From Oscillospiraceae bacterium (GTDB lineage: Bacteria > Bacillota > Clostridia > Oscillospirales > Oscillospiraceae), in contig CADBJU010000003.1 of the NCBI GenBank assembly GCA_902795045.1, forward strand, positions 62,001-126,000: a stretch of DNA of 64,000 bases, in the 5' to 3' direction. Under the pieces are notes generated by a model. The model searched no databases. It was not told the DNA's origin and saw only the letters and a list, made by a program, of their open reading frames with translations. A program made the position numbers and the translations under genes. Below, piece after piece: positions 26,487-35,009 of the stretch. Position 1 is the stretch's first letter, and each line of letters starts with the position of its first letter.

Positions 26487-26515
26487 ATTGTATGTCGATA
26501 GGAGTAAAATGTCAA
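26487..26515 (-). promoter_or_regulatory. Near-consensus promoter of the BlaI-type gene
   Basis: On the minus strand consensus TTGACA (26515-26510), 17-nt spacer, TACAAT (26492-26487). Downstream, AT-rich sequence (about 26463-26486) with imperfect dyad symmetry could be the operator. Confidence 0.8.
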
Positions 26516-26554
26516 GTATCCAAATGCGTCTAAAATATGAACAATACAGGCATA

Positions 26555-26989
26555 TCAGGTCAATAAACTTGAGTAATTGACAAAAATTATCAAGTTTTTA
26601 TTCTTCAGATATTCAGCCGTGACTCCGTCGCCCGGCATGAGCGTGCCGGTAAAGCTGCCGTCGTAGATCATGCCGCTGCCGCAGGAGGGGCTGCCCGACT
26701 TGAGAAGGGCCAGGCGCGCGCCTGTGCGCTCGGCGAGCTTCCCGGCGATCTCCGCGCCGCGCCGGAAGGCTGCCGTCACGTCCCGTCCGTCGCGGGTGAC
26801 GACGCTGCCGCCCCGGCGCTCACTGGGTACGCGCGGCGTGGGCAGGCCGCCCGCCGCCTCCGGGCACACCGGAATGAGGCGATAGCGCTCCCGCAGGGCG
26901 GAGAGTACCTCCGGCGGCAGAGCGTTGTTCCCGCCGTTATACTTGCAGTTATAACCCACAAGGCAGGCGCTGATGAGAAGCGTCTCCAT
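26555..26989 (-). CDS. DUF523 family protein
   Basis: 144 aa. The family marks are clear: ISACLVGYNCKYNG at the start, LIPVCPEAAGGLPTPRVPSE in the middle, and KSGSPSCGSG late, with conserved Cys residues in each that suggest a metal or Fe-S site. The function is not known. It is the last gene of the flavodoxin-macro-rhomboid operon, 3 nt after the rhomboid gene. Confidence 0.88.
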   Translation of the reverse strand: METLLISACLVGYNCKYNGGNNALPPEVLSALRERYRLIPVCPEAAGGLPTPRVPSERRGGSVVTRDGRDVTAAFRRGAEIAGKLAERTGARLALLKSGSPSCGSGMIYDGSFTGTLMPGDGVTAEYLKNKNLIIFVNYSSLLT

Positions 26990-26992
26990 CCT

Positions 26993-27559
26993 TCACCTCC
27001 GCATGTTCATGCCGAGAAACGCCCCGCACAGGCCGCCGATGATGTGCGTAAGCTGCGAGACATTGTCCGTGAGCTTCACGCCGTTTACGATCTCGCCGCC
27101 GATGTACAGGACCATCACCAGAATGAGCGTCAGGGGGATGCAGCCGTCGCGCATGCCCGCGAGGGACGACATGACGATCATCATGAACACGATGCCCGAC
27201 GCGCCGAGCAGTGCCGAGCCCGGGAAGAACAGCCAGTGTACCATGCCCGACACCAGCGCCGTGATGAACATGGCCCAGAAGAGCGGACGGCTGCCGTAGC
27301 GCTCCTCGAGCGGCGGGCCGACCACCAGGATCATCATCATGTTGCCGATATAGTGGGAATAATTCTTGTGCCCCAGCACGTGCAGCACAAAGCGCGGATA
27401 GGTGCCGAGATCCCGGAAGGAGGAGCGGTAGACGCTGAAAAGCATGTGGGTGCTGCGCCCGCCCGTGAAGCGGTCGAGCAGCAGCACGCCGAAGCTCAGG
27501 ATCGCGAAGCTCAGCACCACGGGCGAATTATACTGGATGCGGATGCCGCCGCGCCTCAT
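26993..27559 (-). CDS. Rhomboid-family intramembrane serine protease
   Basis: 188 aa, about six TM helices. The rhomboid pattern is visible: HKNYSHYIGNMMMI (H-x-N type TM2), GASGIVFMMI with the catalytic Ser (GxSG), and LTHIIGGLCGAF with the catalytic His. It cleaves TM segments of membrane proteins. It overlaps the macro-domain gene by 4 nt (ATGA), so the two are co-translated. Confidence 0.9.
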   Translation of the reverse strand: MRRGGIRIQYNSPVVLSFAILSFGVLLLDRFTGGRSTHMLFSVYRSSFRDLGTYPRFVLHVLGHKNYSHYIGNMMMILVVGPPLEERYGSRPLFWAMFITALVSGMVHWLFFPGSALLGASGIVFMMIVMSSLAGMRDGCIPLTLILVMVLYIGGEIVNGVKLTDNVSQLTHIIGGLCGAFLGMNMRR

Positions 27560-28080
27560 GCCTCCGCCTCCAGGGACTCGAGCGCCGCGTCGTAGGCCGC
27601 CTTTGTGCGTTCGTCGAAGCAGACCATGCGCACAAGCTCGACCTCCGGGTGCGCGTCAAGGTAGACCGCGATGGTGCCGACGGCGATCTGCGCCGCTCTG
27701 TCCAGCGGGAAGCGGTACACGCCGGTACTGATGGAGGGGAAGGCCACGGTCTTGCAGCCGTACTCGCTTGAAAGCTGGAGGCAGCTCAGATAACAGGAGG
27801 CCAGTAGCTCATCCTCGCAGCTTTTCCCGCCGTGCCAGACAGGGCCGGGGGTGTGCAGGACGTACTTTGCGGGCAGACGGTAGCCCTTCGTAAGCTTCGC
27901 CATGCCGGTCCCGCAGCCGCCCAGGGTGCGGCACTCTTGAAGAAGCTCGGGGCCCGCCGCGCGGTGGATGGCGCCGTCCACCCCTCCCCCGCCGAGCAGC
28001 GACGTGTTGGCCGCGTTGGCGATGGCGTCCACCGCCTGTTTGGTGATGTCGCCCTGTACGATCTCAATGCGTGTTTTCAT
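27556..28080 (-). CDS. Macro-domain protein (O-acetyl-ADP-ribose deacetylase type)
   Basis: 174 aa, a stand-alone macro domain: IEIVQGDITKQAVDAIANAA, then NTSLLGGGGVDGAIHRAAG and a C-terminal SISTGVYRFPLDRAA loop. The G-G-G-V-D-G-A-I-H motif is that of YmdB-like enzymes that remove acetyl or ADP-ribose groups from ADP-ribosyl compounds. Cytosolic. It lies between flavodoxin (12 bp) and rhomboid (overlap). Confidence 0.92.
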   Translation of the reverse strand: MKTRIEIVQGDITKQAVDAIANAANTSLLGGGGVDGAIHRAAGPELLQECRTLGGCGTGMAKLTKGYRLPAKYVLHTPGPVWHGGKSCEDELLASCYLSCLQLSSEYGCKTVAFPSISTGVYRFPLDRAAQIAVGTIAVYLDAHPEVELVRMVCFDERTKAAYDAALESLEAEA

Positions 28081-28092
28081 GCGTCCGTCCTT

Positions 28093-28557
28093 TCAGAGGA
28101 TTTCTTTTGCCCAGTCCGCGAGCTCCGCCCCGCTGTGCACAAGCTTTGCGCCCAGCAAGTCGCCGCTGCCCAGATAAGGACGCAGCCGCTCCGCCGTCTT
28201 GCCGATGCCGCTGCCTCCGGAGGTGGCGAAGGCCGCGATCCTCTTGCCGAACCAGTTGTAGCCGCCGCAGAAGGTGTTGACCACATTCGGCGCGCCGCCG
28301 TACCAGATGGGAAAGCCGATGAGCACCGTGTCGTAGTCGTCAAAGTTTTCGATCCTGCCGGCGACGGGCACGTCCTTTTTTCCGAACTTCTCCCTGTTGC
28401 AGCGAGCCAGGGGGTTGGTGTAGCGCAGGTCGGCGGCGGTGTAGGGCTGCTCGGGCGTGATCTCGAAAAGCTCACAATTTAGGGCCTCGGCCGCGTCCTT
28501 CGCAACGCGGGCGGTGGTGCCGTTCTCGGCGCTGAAATAGCAGATCAAAGTTTTCAT
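28093..28557 (-). CDS. Flavodoxin
   Basis: 154 aa. LICYFSAENGTTARVAKDAA is the FMN phosphate-binding loop at the N-terminus. IGFPIWYGGAPNVVNTF and FATSGGSGIGKTAERL are the usual flavin-ring and third-strand segments. Start: ATG 28557 has GGAGG at 8 nt; the earlier ATG at 28572 overlaps that ribosome site. It is the first gene of the macro/rhomboid/DUF523 operon. It shuttles electrons or acts as a quinone/NADPH-linked reductase. Confidence 0.9.
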   Translation of the reverse strand: MKTLICYFSAENGTTARVAKDAAEALNCELFEITPEQPYTAADLRYTNPLARCNREKFGKKDVPVAGRIENFDDYDTVLIGFPIWYGGAPNVVNTFCGGYNWFGKRIAAFATSGGSGIGKTAERLRPYLGSGDLLGAKLVHSGAELADWAKEIL

Positions 28558-28642
28558 ATCAGATACCTCCATGATGGTTTGTATATTGATGTATTATACC
28601 ACACCTGCGGCGGGCAGAACAGCTCTTTTTTATGAACGGGAA

Positions 28643-28681
28643 ACAGGGCTGTGAGTTTGGCTTTCCGTCTCACAGCCCTGT
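28643..28681 (-). terminator. Hairpin after the P1 peptidase gene
   Basis: 13-bp perfect stem ACAGGGCTGTGAG / CTCACAGCCCTGT around a 13-nt loop, 18 bp past the P1 peptidase stop. T-rich flanks occur on both sides. Confidence 0.75.
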
Positions 28682-28698
28682 ATTTTTGTCTTTTTCGC

Positions 28699-29670
28699 TC
28701 AGAAACTGAGGTCCCGCGCGGCCGGGAAGCCGTAAGCGCTTTCAGCGCTCCGGACGGCGCGGAGGACGGCTTCGCTCATGACCTCGGCAGCGAGAGTGCC
28801 GACGAGGTCCTGGTCCGCCGGGACATCGCCGGCGGAGAGGGCGTAAATGCTGTCGCCGTCCACCGAGGTGTGCACGGGCCGGATCGACCTTGCGTAGCCG
28901 TCATGGGCCATGCCCGCGATCTTGCAAAGCTGCGCCTTATGGAAGGCGGCGTTGGTCATCACGACGCCGAGGGTGGTGTTGCCGACAAATTTGTTGTCGT
29001 TGGGCGCCATCCGCTCCGTCATCAGCTCCGTGGTGCTGCGAAAGCCGGTTTTGTCCTCCGTCAGAAGGCCCGCGACCTTGCGGCCCGTCCTCGGGTCAAA
29101 GATGTCGCCGAAGGCGTTCACCGCCACGACCGCGCCGATTTTCAGCGCGCCGAGCTCTACAGCATAGCTCCCGATGCCGCTTTTCATGCAGCAGGCCATG
29201 CCCGCGCATTTACCCACCGTCGCGCCGCAGCCCGCGCCGTAATTGCCGTCCCGGTAGTTCGGCGCCTCGAGGGCGCGCATCGCCGCCTCATAGCCCATGG
29301 CGCTGTCCGGGCGAGCGGAGGCGTCGCCCACCGTCAGGTCAAAAAGGTCCGACTGTACCACCAGCGGCACCTTCGTCACGCCCACGTCCAGGCCGATGCC
29401 GTGCTCCTCCAGATATGCCATGACGCCGTTTGCGGTCCCGAGGCCGAAGGCGCTGCCGCCCGCGAGGACCACCGCGTGGATCATCTGCGCGTTTGCAAGC
29501 GGCTTTAATAATTCGGTCTCTCTCGAGGCGGGGCCCCCGCCCCTCACATCCAGTCCCGCGCACATGCCCTGTTCGCGGATGAATACGGTGCAGCCCGTTG
29601 CGCCCGCCGTATCCTCGACCTGGCCGATTTTGACGCCGAGCTCCGTGATCGGGATCTCCCGCATGTCCAT
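28699..29670 (-). CDS. P1-family (S58/DmpA-like) peptidase
   Basis: About 323 aa. The fold marks are VLAGGSAFGLGTANGVMAYL and the likely self-cleavage/nucleophile site NYGAGCGATVGK, with Cys where many relatives have Thr or Ser. NTTLGVVMTNAAF and VHTSVDGDSIYALSAG follow as expected. These N-terminal nucleophile hydrolases mature by autocleavage and act on N-terminal amino acids or small amides. Start: ATG 29670 follows AAGGAAGCT; an upstream ATG at 29694 overlaps the PPK2 stop. It lies 16 bp after PPK2. Confidence 0.85.
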   Translation of the reverse strand: MDMREIPITELGVKIGQVEDTAGATGCTVFIREQGMCAGLDVRGGGPASRETELLKPLANAQMIHAVVLAGGSAFGLGTANGVMAYLEEHGIGLDVGVTKVPLVVQSDLFDLTVGDASARPDSAMGYEAAMRALEAPNYRDGNYGAGCGATVGKCAGMACCMKSGIGSYAVELGALKIGAVVAVNAFGDIFDPRTGRKVAGLLTEDKTGFRSTTELMTERMAPNDNKFVGNTTLGVVMTNAAFHKAQLCKIAGMAHDGYARSIRPVHTSVDGDSIYALSAGDVPADQDLVGTLAAEVMSEAVLRAVRSAESAYGFPAARDLSF

Positions 29671-29686
29671 AGCTTCCTTCCCTGCC

Positions 29687-31660
29687 TTACGCAAGCCGCT
29701 CCTCGCAGGCCTTCTCCAGCGCCTTGATCACGATGCGCAGGGCCTTGATGCGGGCGTATTTCTTGTCGTTGGATTCGATGATGTACCAAGGGGCGTTTTT
29801 GGTGCTGGTCTTCTGCAGCATCTCGTCGATGGCCTGCTCATATTCGGGCCACTTCTCGCGGTTGCGCCAGTCCTCCTCCGTCAGCTTCCAGGCCTTTTCC
29901 GGGGTGTTCTGGCGGGCGGTGAAGCGCTCGAGCTGGGTGTCCTGGTCGATGTGAATCCAGAACTTGAGCACCACCGCGCCCCAGTCGGTAAGCTGGCGCT
30001 CAAACTCGTTGATCTCGTTATAGGCGCGCTTCCAGTCGTCCTCCTCGCAGAAGCCCTCCAGGCGCTCTACCATCACACGACCGTACCAGGTGCGGTCAAA
30101 GATGCAGACATGGCCGCTGCGGGGCAGACGCGTCCAGAAGCGCCAGAGGTACTGGCGGTTCTTCTCGTGGGGTTCGGGGGAGGCAATTGGCATCACGTCG
30201 CAGCCGCGCGGGTCCAGGGGCTTTGCCACCCGGCGGATGTTGCCGCCCTTGCCGGCTGCGTCCCAGCCCTCGTAGCAGAGGATGACCGGGATCTTCTTGA
30301 GGTAGATGATGTTGTGCAGCTCCTTGAGGCGCTTTTGCAGCTTCTTGAGCTCCTTCTGGTACTCCTCGTCCGTCAGGGCCGGAGAGAGGTCCACCTCGCT
30401 GAGCTTCGGCATATCCAGCAGCGGGAACTTCTCCTTGAAGGGCTTGCCCACATAGCGGTCCTTCCCGATGGCCTTGTCCAGCAGCCCCAGCAGCAGCGTC
30501 AGCGCCTTGTGGGTCGCCTGGGTGTGGTTGCTGCCGTCGAGCTGGTGCCAGGGGATGGGATCGCAGGTCTCCTCCATGAAGGCCTTGTAATGCTTCTCGA
30601 AGGTCTTGTACTCATGAAGCTGCCAGATATCGTCGTCGGTCACGCGCCAGGCGGTCTCGAAGCTGTCGCGCAGGGCCGCGATACGCTTGTGCTGCTCGCG
30701 CTCGCTGATGTGCACGAAGAGCTTCAGGATCACGTAGCCGCCGTCGCGCAGCTGGCGCTCAAACTCCGTCACGGCGCGCAGACGGTTTTTATACTCGTCC
30801 TTCGTGATCTCCCGGCGCAGGACCTTGCGCACACAGTCTTCCATCCAGCCGGAATCATAGAACATGATCTTGCCGTTTTCGGGGATGGCCTTGGCGTAGG
30901 GGTAGAGGAAGGGGTAGCGGCTCTCGGCCTCGGGGGTGATGACCGGGGAGACGACGTTGTAGTTGCGCGGGTCGATCTCGCTGATGAGCTCGTTGATGAG
31001 GCTGCCCTTGCCCGCGGCGGCCCAGCCCTCCACCAGCACGATGACGGGCAGGCCCTTCTCGCGCAGGGTCTGCTGGAGACCGGCCAGGCGCTCGCGCATC
31101 TGCTTGATCTCGGCCTTGAGGGGGTCGGATTTTCCGGGCTTGGCCGCTTCCTTTTCCGCCGCCGCGGCGGCCTCGGCCAGGGCGATCTGCGCGGCCCGCT
31201 TGGCGGCCTTCTTCTCCGCCTTCTTTGCGGCCTTCTTTGCCGCCTTTCTGTCCGCTGCCGCTGCCGCGCTCATGATGACGGCGTCCATGGCAGCTTCCTT
31301 GGCAGCCTTCTTTGCGGCCTTCTTCGCCGCCTTCAGCTCATAGTAGGTCTCCGCCTGCTGTGCCGCCTCTGCCCAGGCCTCGGTCTCGGCCCGCGCATCG
31401 GCCTCCAGAGCCGCCTCCAGGCGGGCGGTTCTCTCGGCCTGCGCGGCCGCCTCCATGGCTGCCTGTGCTTCCGCCGCAGTCGGGCTTGCGGGCTCTGTCT
31501 CCGCTTCTGCCTCGACTGCGGGCGTTGCCACGGTCTCCGGGGCTGCTTCGGCTTCCGGGGCTGCTTCGGTCTCGGCTGCTGCCGGGGTCACGGCTGCGGT
31601 TTCCTCTGTGGGCGTCCTTTCTTCTTCCGGGGTACTTGCGGGTTTTTCCTCGTTACTCAT
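29687..31660 (-). CDS. Double-domain polyphosphate kinase 2 (polyphosphate:AMP phosphotransferase type) with H1-like tail
   Basis: 657 aa. Residues 1 to about 185 are an acidic Pro/Glu/Ala region followed by a Lys/Ala repeat tract (AAKKAAKKAAKEAAM; AAKKAAKKAEKKAAKRAA). Two PPK2 domains follow. The first has Walker A GWAAAGKGSLI and IMFYDSGWMED; the second has GWDAAGKGGNI and CIFDRTWYGRVMVERLEGF. Tandem domains are typical of polyphosphate:AMP phosphotransferases, which make ADP from AMP and polyP. Start: ATG 31660 after GGAG at 5 nt; an upstream ATG in frame would add an unlikely leader. The basic tail is unusual for the family. Confidence 0.88.
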   Translation of the reverse strand: MSNEEKPASTPEEERTPTEETAAVTPAAAETEAAPEAEAAPETVATPAVEAEAETEPASPTAAEAQAAMEAAAQAERTARLEAALEADARAETEAWAEAAQQAETYYELKAAKKAAKKAAKEAAMDAVIMSAAAAADRKAAKKAAKKAEKKAAKRAAQIALAEAAAAAEKEAAKPGKSDPLKAEIKQMRERLAGLQQTLREKGLPVIVLVEGWAAAGKGSLINELISEIDPRNYNVVSPVITPEAESRYPFLYPYAKAIPENGKIMFYDSGWMEDCVRKVLRREITKDEYKNRLRAVTEFERQLRDGGYVILKLFVHISEREQHKRIAALRDSFETAWRVTDDDIWQLHEYKTFEKHYKAFMEETCDPIPWHQLDGSNHTQATHKALTLLLGLLDKAIGKDRYVGKPFKEKFPLLDMPKLSEVDLSPALTDEEYQKELKKLQKRLKELHNIIYLKKIPVILCYEGWDAAGKGGNIRRVAKPLDPRGCDVMPIASPEPHEKNRQYLWRFWTRLPRSGHVCIFDRTWYGRVMVERLEGFCEEDDWKRAYNEINEFERQLTDWGAVVLKFWIHIDQDTQLERFTARQNTPEKAWKLTEEDWRNREKWPEYEQAIDEMLQKTSTKNAPWYIIESNDKKYARIKALRIVIKALEKACEERLA

Positions 31661-31931
31661 GTCTGCTCCATCCCTTTTTTCATATTTTGTATGGTGATCG
31701 GCGTCACGCAGCGCCGCGCCGCAGGGATCCATATCCGCAGGGCAGGTTTCCCGTCTGTCCTTTTCCGGGCGGGCCGGTCCGATGAAAGGGACCTCGTCCA
31801 TGCTGTGGGTCTGCTGAAAAAGCCGATACTTTCCTATGTTCTATTTTCCTACCATTTTGGATTTTCGTCAAGGGGATTTTGTAATTTTCCGGGAAGCAAA
31901 AGGGGGGCTGTGAAAAAAGTCAATTGACAGT

Positions 31932-32039
31932 GTAGGGGCCGACGCCCCCGGCGGCCCGAGCGGTACAGTCCAAAAATAAAGCAGAAAGCCCCCGGCGAAA
32001 ACTTCTCTCTGCCGGGCCGCCGTGGGCGTCGGCCCCTAC
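31932..32039. mobile_element. MITE-like inverted-repeat element (GTAGGGGCCGACG ends)
   Basis: 27-nt terminal inverted repeats (31932-31958 and 32013-32039) with one mismatch; ends GTAGGGGCCGACGCCC and GGGCGTCGGCCCCTAC. It is 108 bp long with no coding capacity. The rest of the 31661-32097 gap shows no gene. The end motif GTAGGGG is shared with the element at 25210. Confidence 0.82.
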
Positions 32040-32097
32040 GGTGTTGATATTACTGTGTTCTTGATGAAGGGGACTTTTTTCACAGCCCCTCTTGATT

Positions 32098-32382
32098 TTA
32101 CTTTCTGCGCTTTGTCCTGCAGGACGGGCAGTATTTCGGCCAGTGCTGCAGGGGTGTGGAAAAGGAGAAGCTCCGCCCGCAGCTGCGGCAGGTCCGTGTG
32201 ACCGTCTCCGGCGAAAGGCGCTTTGCCCTGCAGTTCAGGCAGTAGTCCGGCCAGTGCTGGACGTTCTCCGGGAGCGTGAAGGTGCGCCCGCAGCTGCGGC
32301 AGGTCCGTGTGATCATCCCCACCGCCGAACGCCGCGCCTTTCCGCCGCCGCGGCCGGAGAGGAATCTGCTGAAAATGCTCAT
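32098..32382 (-). CDS. Twin zinc-ribbon small protein
   Basis: 94 aa. Two near-identical ribbons: CRSCGRTFTLPENVQHWPDY then CLNC, and CRSCGRSFSFSTPLQHWPKY then CPSC, each followed by a basic R-x-K-R tail. Each C-x2-C...C-x2-C set should bind one zinc. The start at ATG 32382 gives a short basic N-terminus (MSIFSRFLSGRGGGK). It is 19 bp after rqcP and likely co-transcribed. Function unknown; nucleic-acid or protein binding is plausible. Confidence 0.72.
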   Translation of the reverse strand: MSIFSRFLSGRGGGKARRSAVGMITRTCRSCGRTFTLPENVQHWPDYCLNCRAKRLSPETVTRTCRSCGRSFSFSTPLQHWPKYCPSCRTKRRK

Positions 32383-32401
32383 GCGCTTCCCTGCCCTTCT
32401 C

Positions 32402-32644
32402 TTATACGATTTCCCTGTACATGGCCGGGGCATCGGACTTGGAGACATTGTCCGCCACCTGGGTAACCTCCACCTTCAAGGTGCGCTGGCCAAAGGCGAT
32501 CTCGAGGATGTCGCCCTCCTTGACCTGATAGCCGGCCTTGGCCTGACGGCCGTTGACGAGGATGCGGTCGGCGTCACAGGCGTCGTTTGCCACGCTGCGC
32601 CGCTTGATGAGGCGCGAGACCTTTAAGTATTTGTCCAAACGCAT
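32402..32644 (-). CDS. rqcP: S4-domain RNA-binding protein RqcP (YabO)
   Basis: 80 aa, a minimal S4 domain: MRLDKYLKVSRLIKRRSVAN then ADRILVNGRQAKAGYQVKEG. This is the Hsp15/RqcP type, which binds the P-site tRNA on split 50S subunits and supports RqcH-driven Ala tailing in ribosome rescue. The gene order yabM-hup-rqcP (minus strand) matches the conserved Firmicutes neighbourhood of yabO. Confidence 0.92.
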   Translation of the reverse strand: MRLDKYLKVSRLIKRRSVANDACDADRILVNGRQAKAGYQVKEGDILEIAFGQRTLKVEVTQVADNVSKSDAPAMYREIV

Positions 32645-32756
32645 AGATCCACCTCTGATACTGTTTTTCCAAAACAGTGTGTTTTATGGGAGACCGGCAT
32701 GATAAAACGTGACCGCCTCTCCGAGAAGGACAGGCGGTCTACACGCTGGTAATGAA

Positions 32757-33032
32757 TTACTTGGCGACGGCGTCCTTGAGCGCCTTGCCGACTTTGAAGA
32801 CAGGAACGCGGCTGGCCGGGATCTGGATCTCTTCCTTGGTTCTGGGGTTGCGGCCGACGCGGGCGTTGCGGGTCTTGGTCTCGAAGGAACCGAAGCCGAC
32901 AAGCTGGACCTTGCCGCCCTTGGTGAGCTCTGCGGAGATGGCTTCAAAAGCGGCGTTGACTGCCTTCTCGCTGTCCTTCTTGGAAAGACCGCTCTTCTCT
33001 GCGACTGCAGCGACTAATTCTGCCTTATTCAT
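32757..33032 (-). CDS. hup: HU-family DNA-binding protein
   Basis: 91 aa. [20 protein letters not shown] and [20 protein letters not shown] are the HU signature. The Pro of the beta-arm (RNPRT) intercalates into DNA. The protein dimerises and bends DNA in the nucleoid. Strong promoter at 33157-33185. A 112-bp gap separates it from rqcP. Confidence 0.97.
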   Translation of the reverse strand: MNKAELVAAVAEKSGLSKKDSEKAVNAAFEAISAELTKGGKVQLVGFGSFETKTRNARVGRNPRTKEEIQIPASRVPVFKVGKALKDAVAK

Positions 33033-33156
33033 TATCTGTTTCCTCCTGAATATGATATGGCACTGCTGCCATGATATGGTGAGTTTTCCCGCATTTGGGG
33101 CGGATTACTCATGCTCTCGTCAGTCTGTTCAACATACACAGGCTGCGAGCAAATAG

Positions 33157-33185
33157 ACTGTACCATACTTCCCCGTATTTCGCAA
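33157..33185 (-). promoter_or_regulatory. Promoter of hup
   Basis: On the minus strand TTGCGA (33185-33180), 17-nt spacer, TACAGT (33162-33157), about 125 nt upstream of the HU start. It lies just past the yabM stop, so hup has its own start site. Confidence 0.62.
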
Positions 33186-33222
33186 GTACTATTTGCAGTT
33201 TTTTAAGGATTTATGCCGAATT

Positions 33223-34875
33223 TTAGCGCATATGGAGGATTCGTGCGATTTTTTCTCCGCCGGGGATGAGCTTCATGTCCTCCCGGGTGACCGCCCGGAA
33301 CACGATCGCGGTGACCAGATACACGATCACCGCCGCGCCGATGGCGGCGCACATGGCGAGAAGCGTGCCGATCCGCCCCTGCCCCAGAAGTCGGGCGCCG
33401 AGGCCGTAGATACCCCAGGCGGTCAGGCCCATGAGGGCGCTTGCGGCCAGGGGGCCGGAGAACACGCGCAGCAGGCGCGGACGGCTTGAGAGCGTGCGGC
33501 ACATGAAGACATAGTCCATCGCCGCCATGGCGCAGTAGCTGCACAGGGTGCCCACCGGGGCGCCGTAGATGTTGATGTCGCGCCGCGCGACCAGAAACCA
33601 GTTGATAACGATTTTAATGATGCCGCCGGTGATGAGCGTCACCATGGTGAGCTTTTCGCGGCCCGAGGCCTGGAGGATGGCGTTTTCCATGAGCACGAGG
33701 CACACAAAGAAGGAGGCGGCGCCCATCACCCGCAAAAGGCCCGCGCCCGCGAGGTGACTGCCGGGATAGAGCACATCCATGATGGGCTTTGCCAGCACCG
33801 CAAGGCCCACGCCCATGGGGATGGCAAGGAAGGCCGAGATGCGCAGCGAATCCTCGGACACGGTGCCGGCGGTCTTTTTATCGCCCTTGGCAAGCGCTCC
33901 GGAAATAGCGGGGACAATGGAGATGGTGAGCGGCGTGATGAAGGCGGCGGGGAGATTGAAAAGCGTCTGGGCCTTGCCGTACACGCCGTAGAGCACCTTG
34001 GCCTCGCGGTAGGAAAAGCCCGCCGCGCTCTGGAGACGGTTCATACAGAGCTTGGAGTCCACACTGTTTAATAGCGCCATGATGCAGGCGCCGGTCGCGA
34101 TGGGGATGCCGATGGACAGGATGTCTTTGACGATCTTCATGGCGGGGTCCACAAGCTCGTCGTCATCCGGGATGTCGTTGGGGTCGATGCCACCGGTATA
34201 GGGGGCAGAGAGGGCGGAATAGTGGCGGTGCTTATAGATGATCATATAAGCAAGCGACACCGCCGAGCCGATGGACACGCCGAAGATCGCGCCCGCCGAG
34301 CCCATGGGCAGGGCCAGGGGGCTGCCCTTGTAGGCACGCAGCACCAGCACCGCGATCACAAGGCCGGAGACCACCTTGAAGAAGACCTCCAGCACCTCGT
34401 CGACGGTGGTGGGGAGCATGTTGCCGTTGCCCTGGCAGTAGCCGCGGTAGGCCGACACGATGCACACGAGCAAGATCGCCGGGGCCATGGCCCGCACGCT
34501 GGGCGCGGCGTCGGGGTTTTCCAGATACGAGGCCGCAAGCCAATGGGGGAAGCAGAACATGATAAGCGCGAAGACAAGGCCGATCACCGTGAAAGTGACG
34601 AGCGCCACGCGGAAGGTCTTCTCCTCCTGCTTTGCCCGGCCGTTTGCGTCCGCCTCGGCAACCAGCCTCGACAGAGCTACCGGCAGACCCGCGGTCGCGA
34701 GCGTGAAGAAGATGTAATAGATGCTGTAGGCGCCCATGAACATGGAGTAACCCTCGTCCCCGAGGATATTGCCCAGGGGGATCTTGTAGAAGAAGCCGAG
34801 GATCTTCATGATGATCACGCCGACCGTGAGGATCGCCGCGCCGTGCATGTAGTTTTGACCTTTGGTTTTAGCCAT
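33223..34875 (-). CDS. Polysaccharide transport/SpoVB-type flippase (YabM-like)
   Basis: 550 aa, about 14 TM helices of the MOP superfamily. KTKGQNYMHGAAILTVGVII and ILGFFYKIPLGNILGDEGYS at the start are characteristic of the SpoVB/YabM branch. These proteins move lipid-linked cell-wall or spore-cortex precursors. Its position upstream of hup and rqcP matches yabM of Bacilli. It is distinct from the exopolysaccharide flippase at 4775-6313. Confidence 0.88.
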   Translation of the reverse strand: MAKTKGQNYMHGAAILTVGVIIMKILGFFYKIPLGNILGDEGYSMFMGAYSIYYIFFTLATAGLPVALSRLVAEADANGRAKQEEKTFRVALVTFTVIGLVFALIMFCFPHWLAASYLENPDAAPSVRAMAPAILLVCIVSAYRGYCQGNGNMLPTTVDEVLEVFFKVVSGLVIAVLVLRAYKGSPLALPMGSAGAIFGVSIGSAVSLAYMIIYKHRHYSALSAPYTGGIDPNDIPDDDELVDPAMKIVKDILSIGIPIATGACIMALLNSVDSKLCMNRLQSAAGFSYREAKVLYGVYGKAQTLFNLPAAFITPLTISIVPAISGALAKGDKKTAGTVSEDSLRISAFLAIPMGVGLAVLAKPIMDVLYPGSHLAGAGLLRVMGAASFFVCLVLMENAILQASGREKLTMVTLITGGIIKIVINWFLVARRDINIYGAPVGTLCSYCAMAAMDYVFMCRTLSSRPRLLRVFSGPLAASALMGLTAWGIYGLGARLLGQGRIGTLLAMCAAIGAAVIVYLVTAIVFRAVTREDMKLIPGGEKIARILHMR

Positions 34876-34890
34876 AGTTCCTCCAAAAAG

Positions 34891-35001
34891 CCCTCTCAGT
34901 CACCGCCGCAAACGGCGGTGACAGCTCCCCCAAAGGGGGAGCCAAGACTTGCCTCCCCCGTTGGGGGAGGTGCCCCGGTGCGCACACTGGGGCGGAGAGG
35001 G
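34891..35001. repeat. Dispersed hairpin repeat (CTCAGTCACCG type), copy 1
   Basis: Three stacked small hairpins: CACCGCCGCAAACGGCGGTG, then GCTCCCCCAAAGGGGGAGC, then CCTCCCCCGTTGGGGGAGG. The ends are complementary (CCCTCTCAGT left, GGGGCGGAGAGGG right). It lies between yabM and the flavoprotein gene. The same family recurs at 41143-41277 and, in part, at 46831-46890. Confidence 0.8.
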
Positions 35002-35009
35002 TACGAAAT

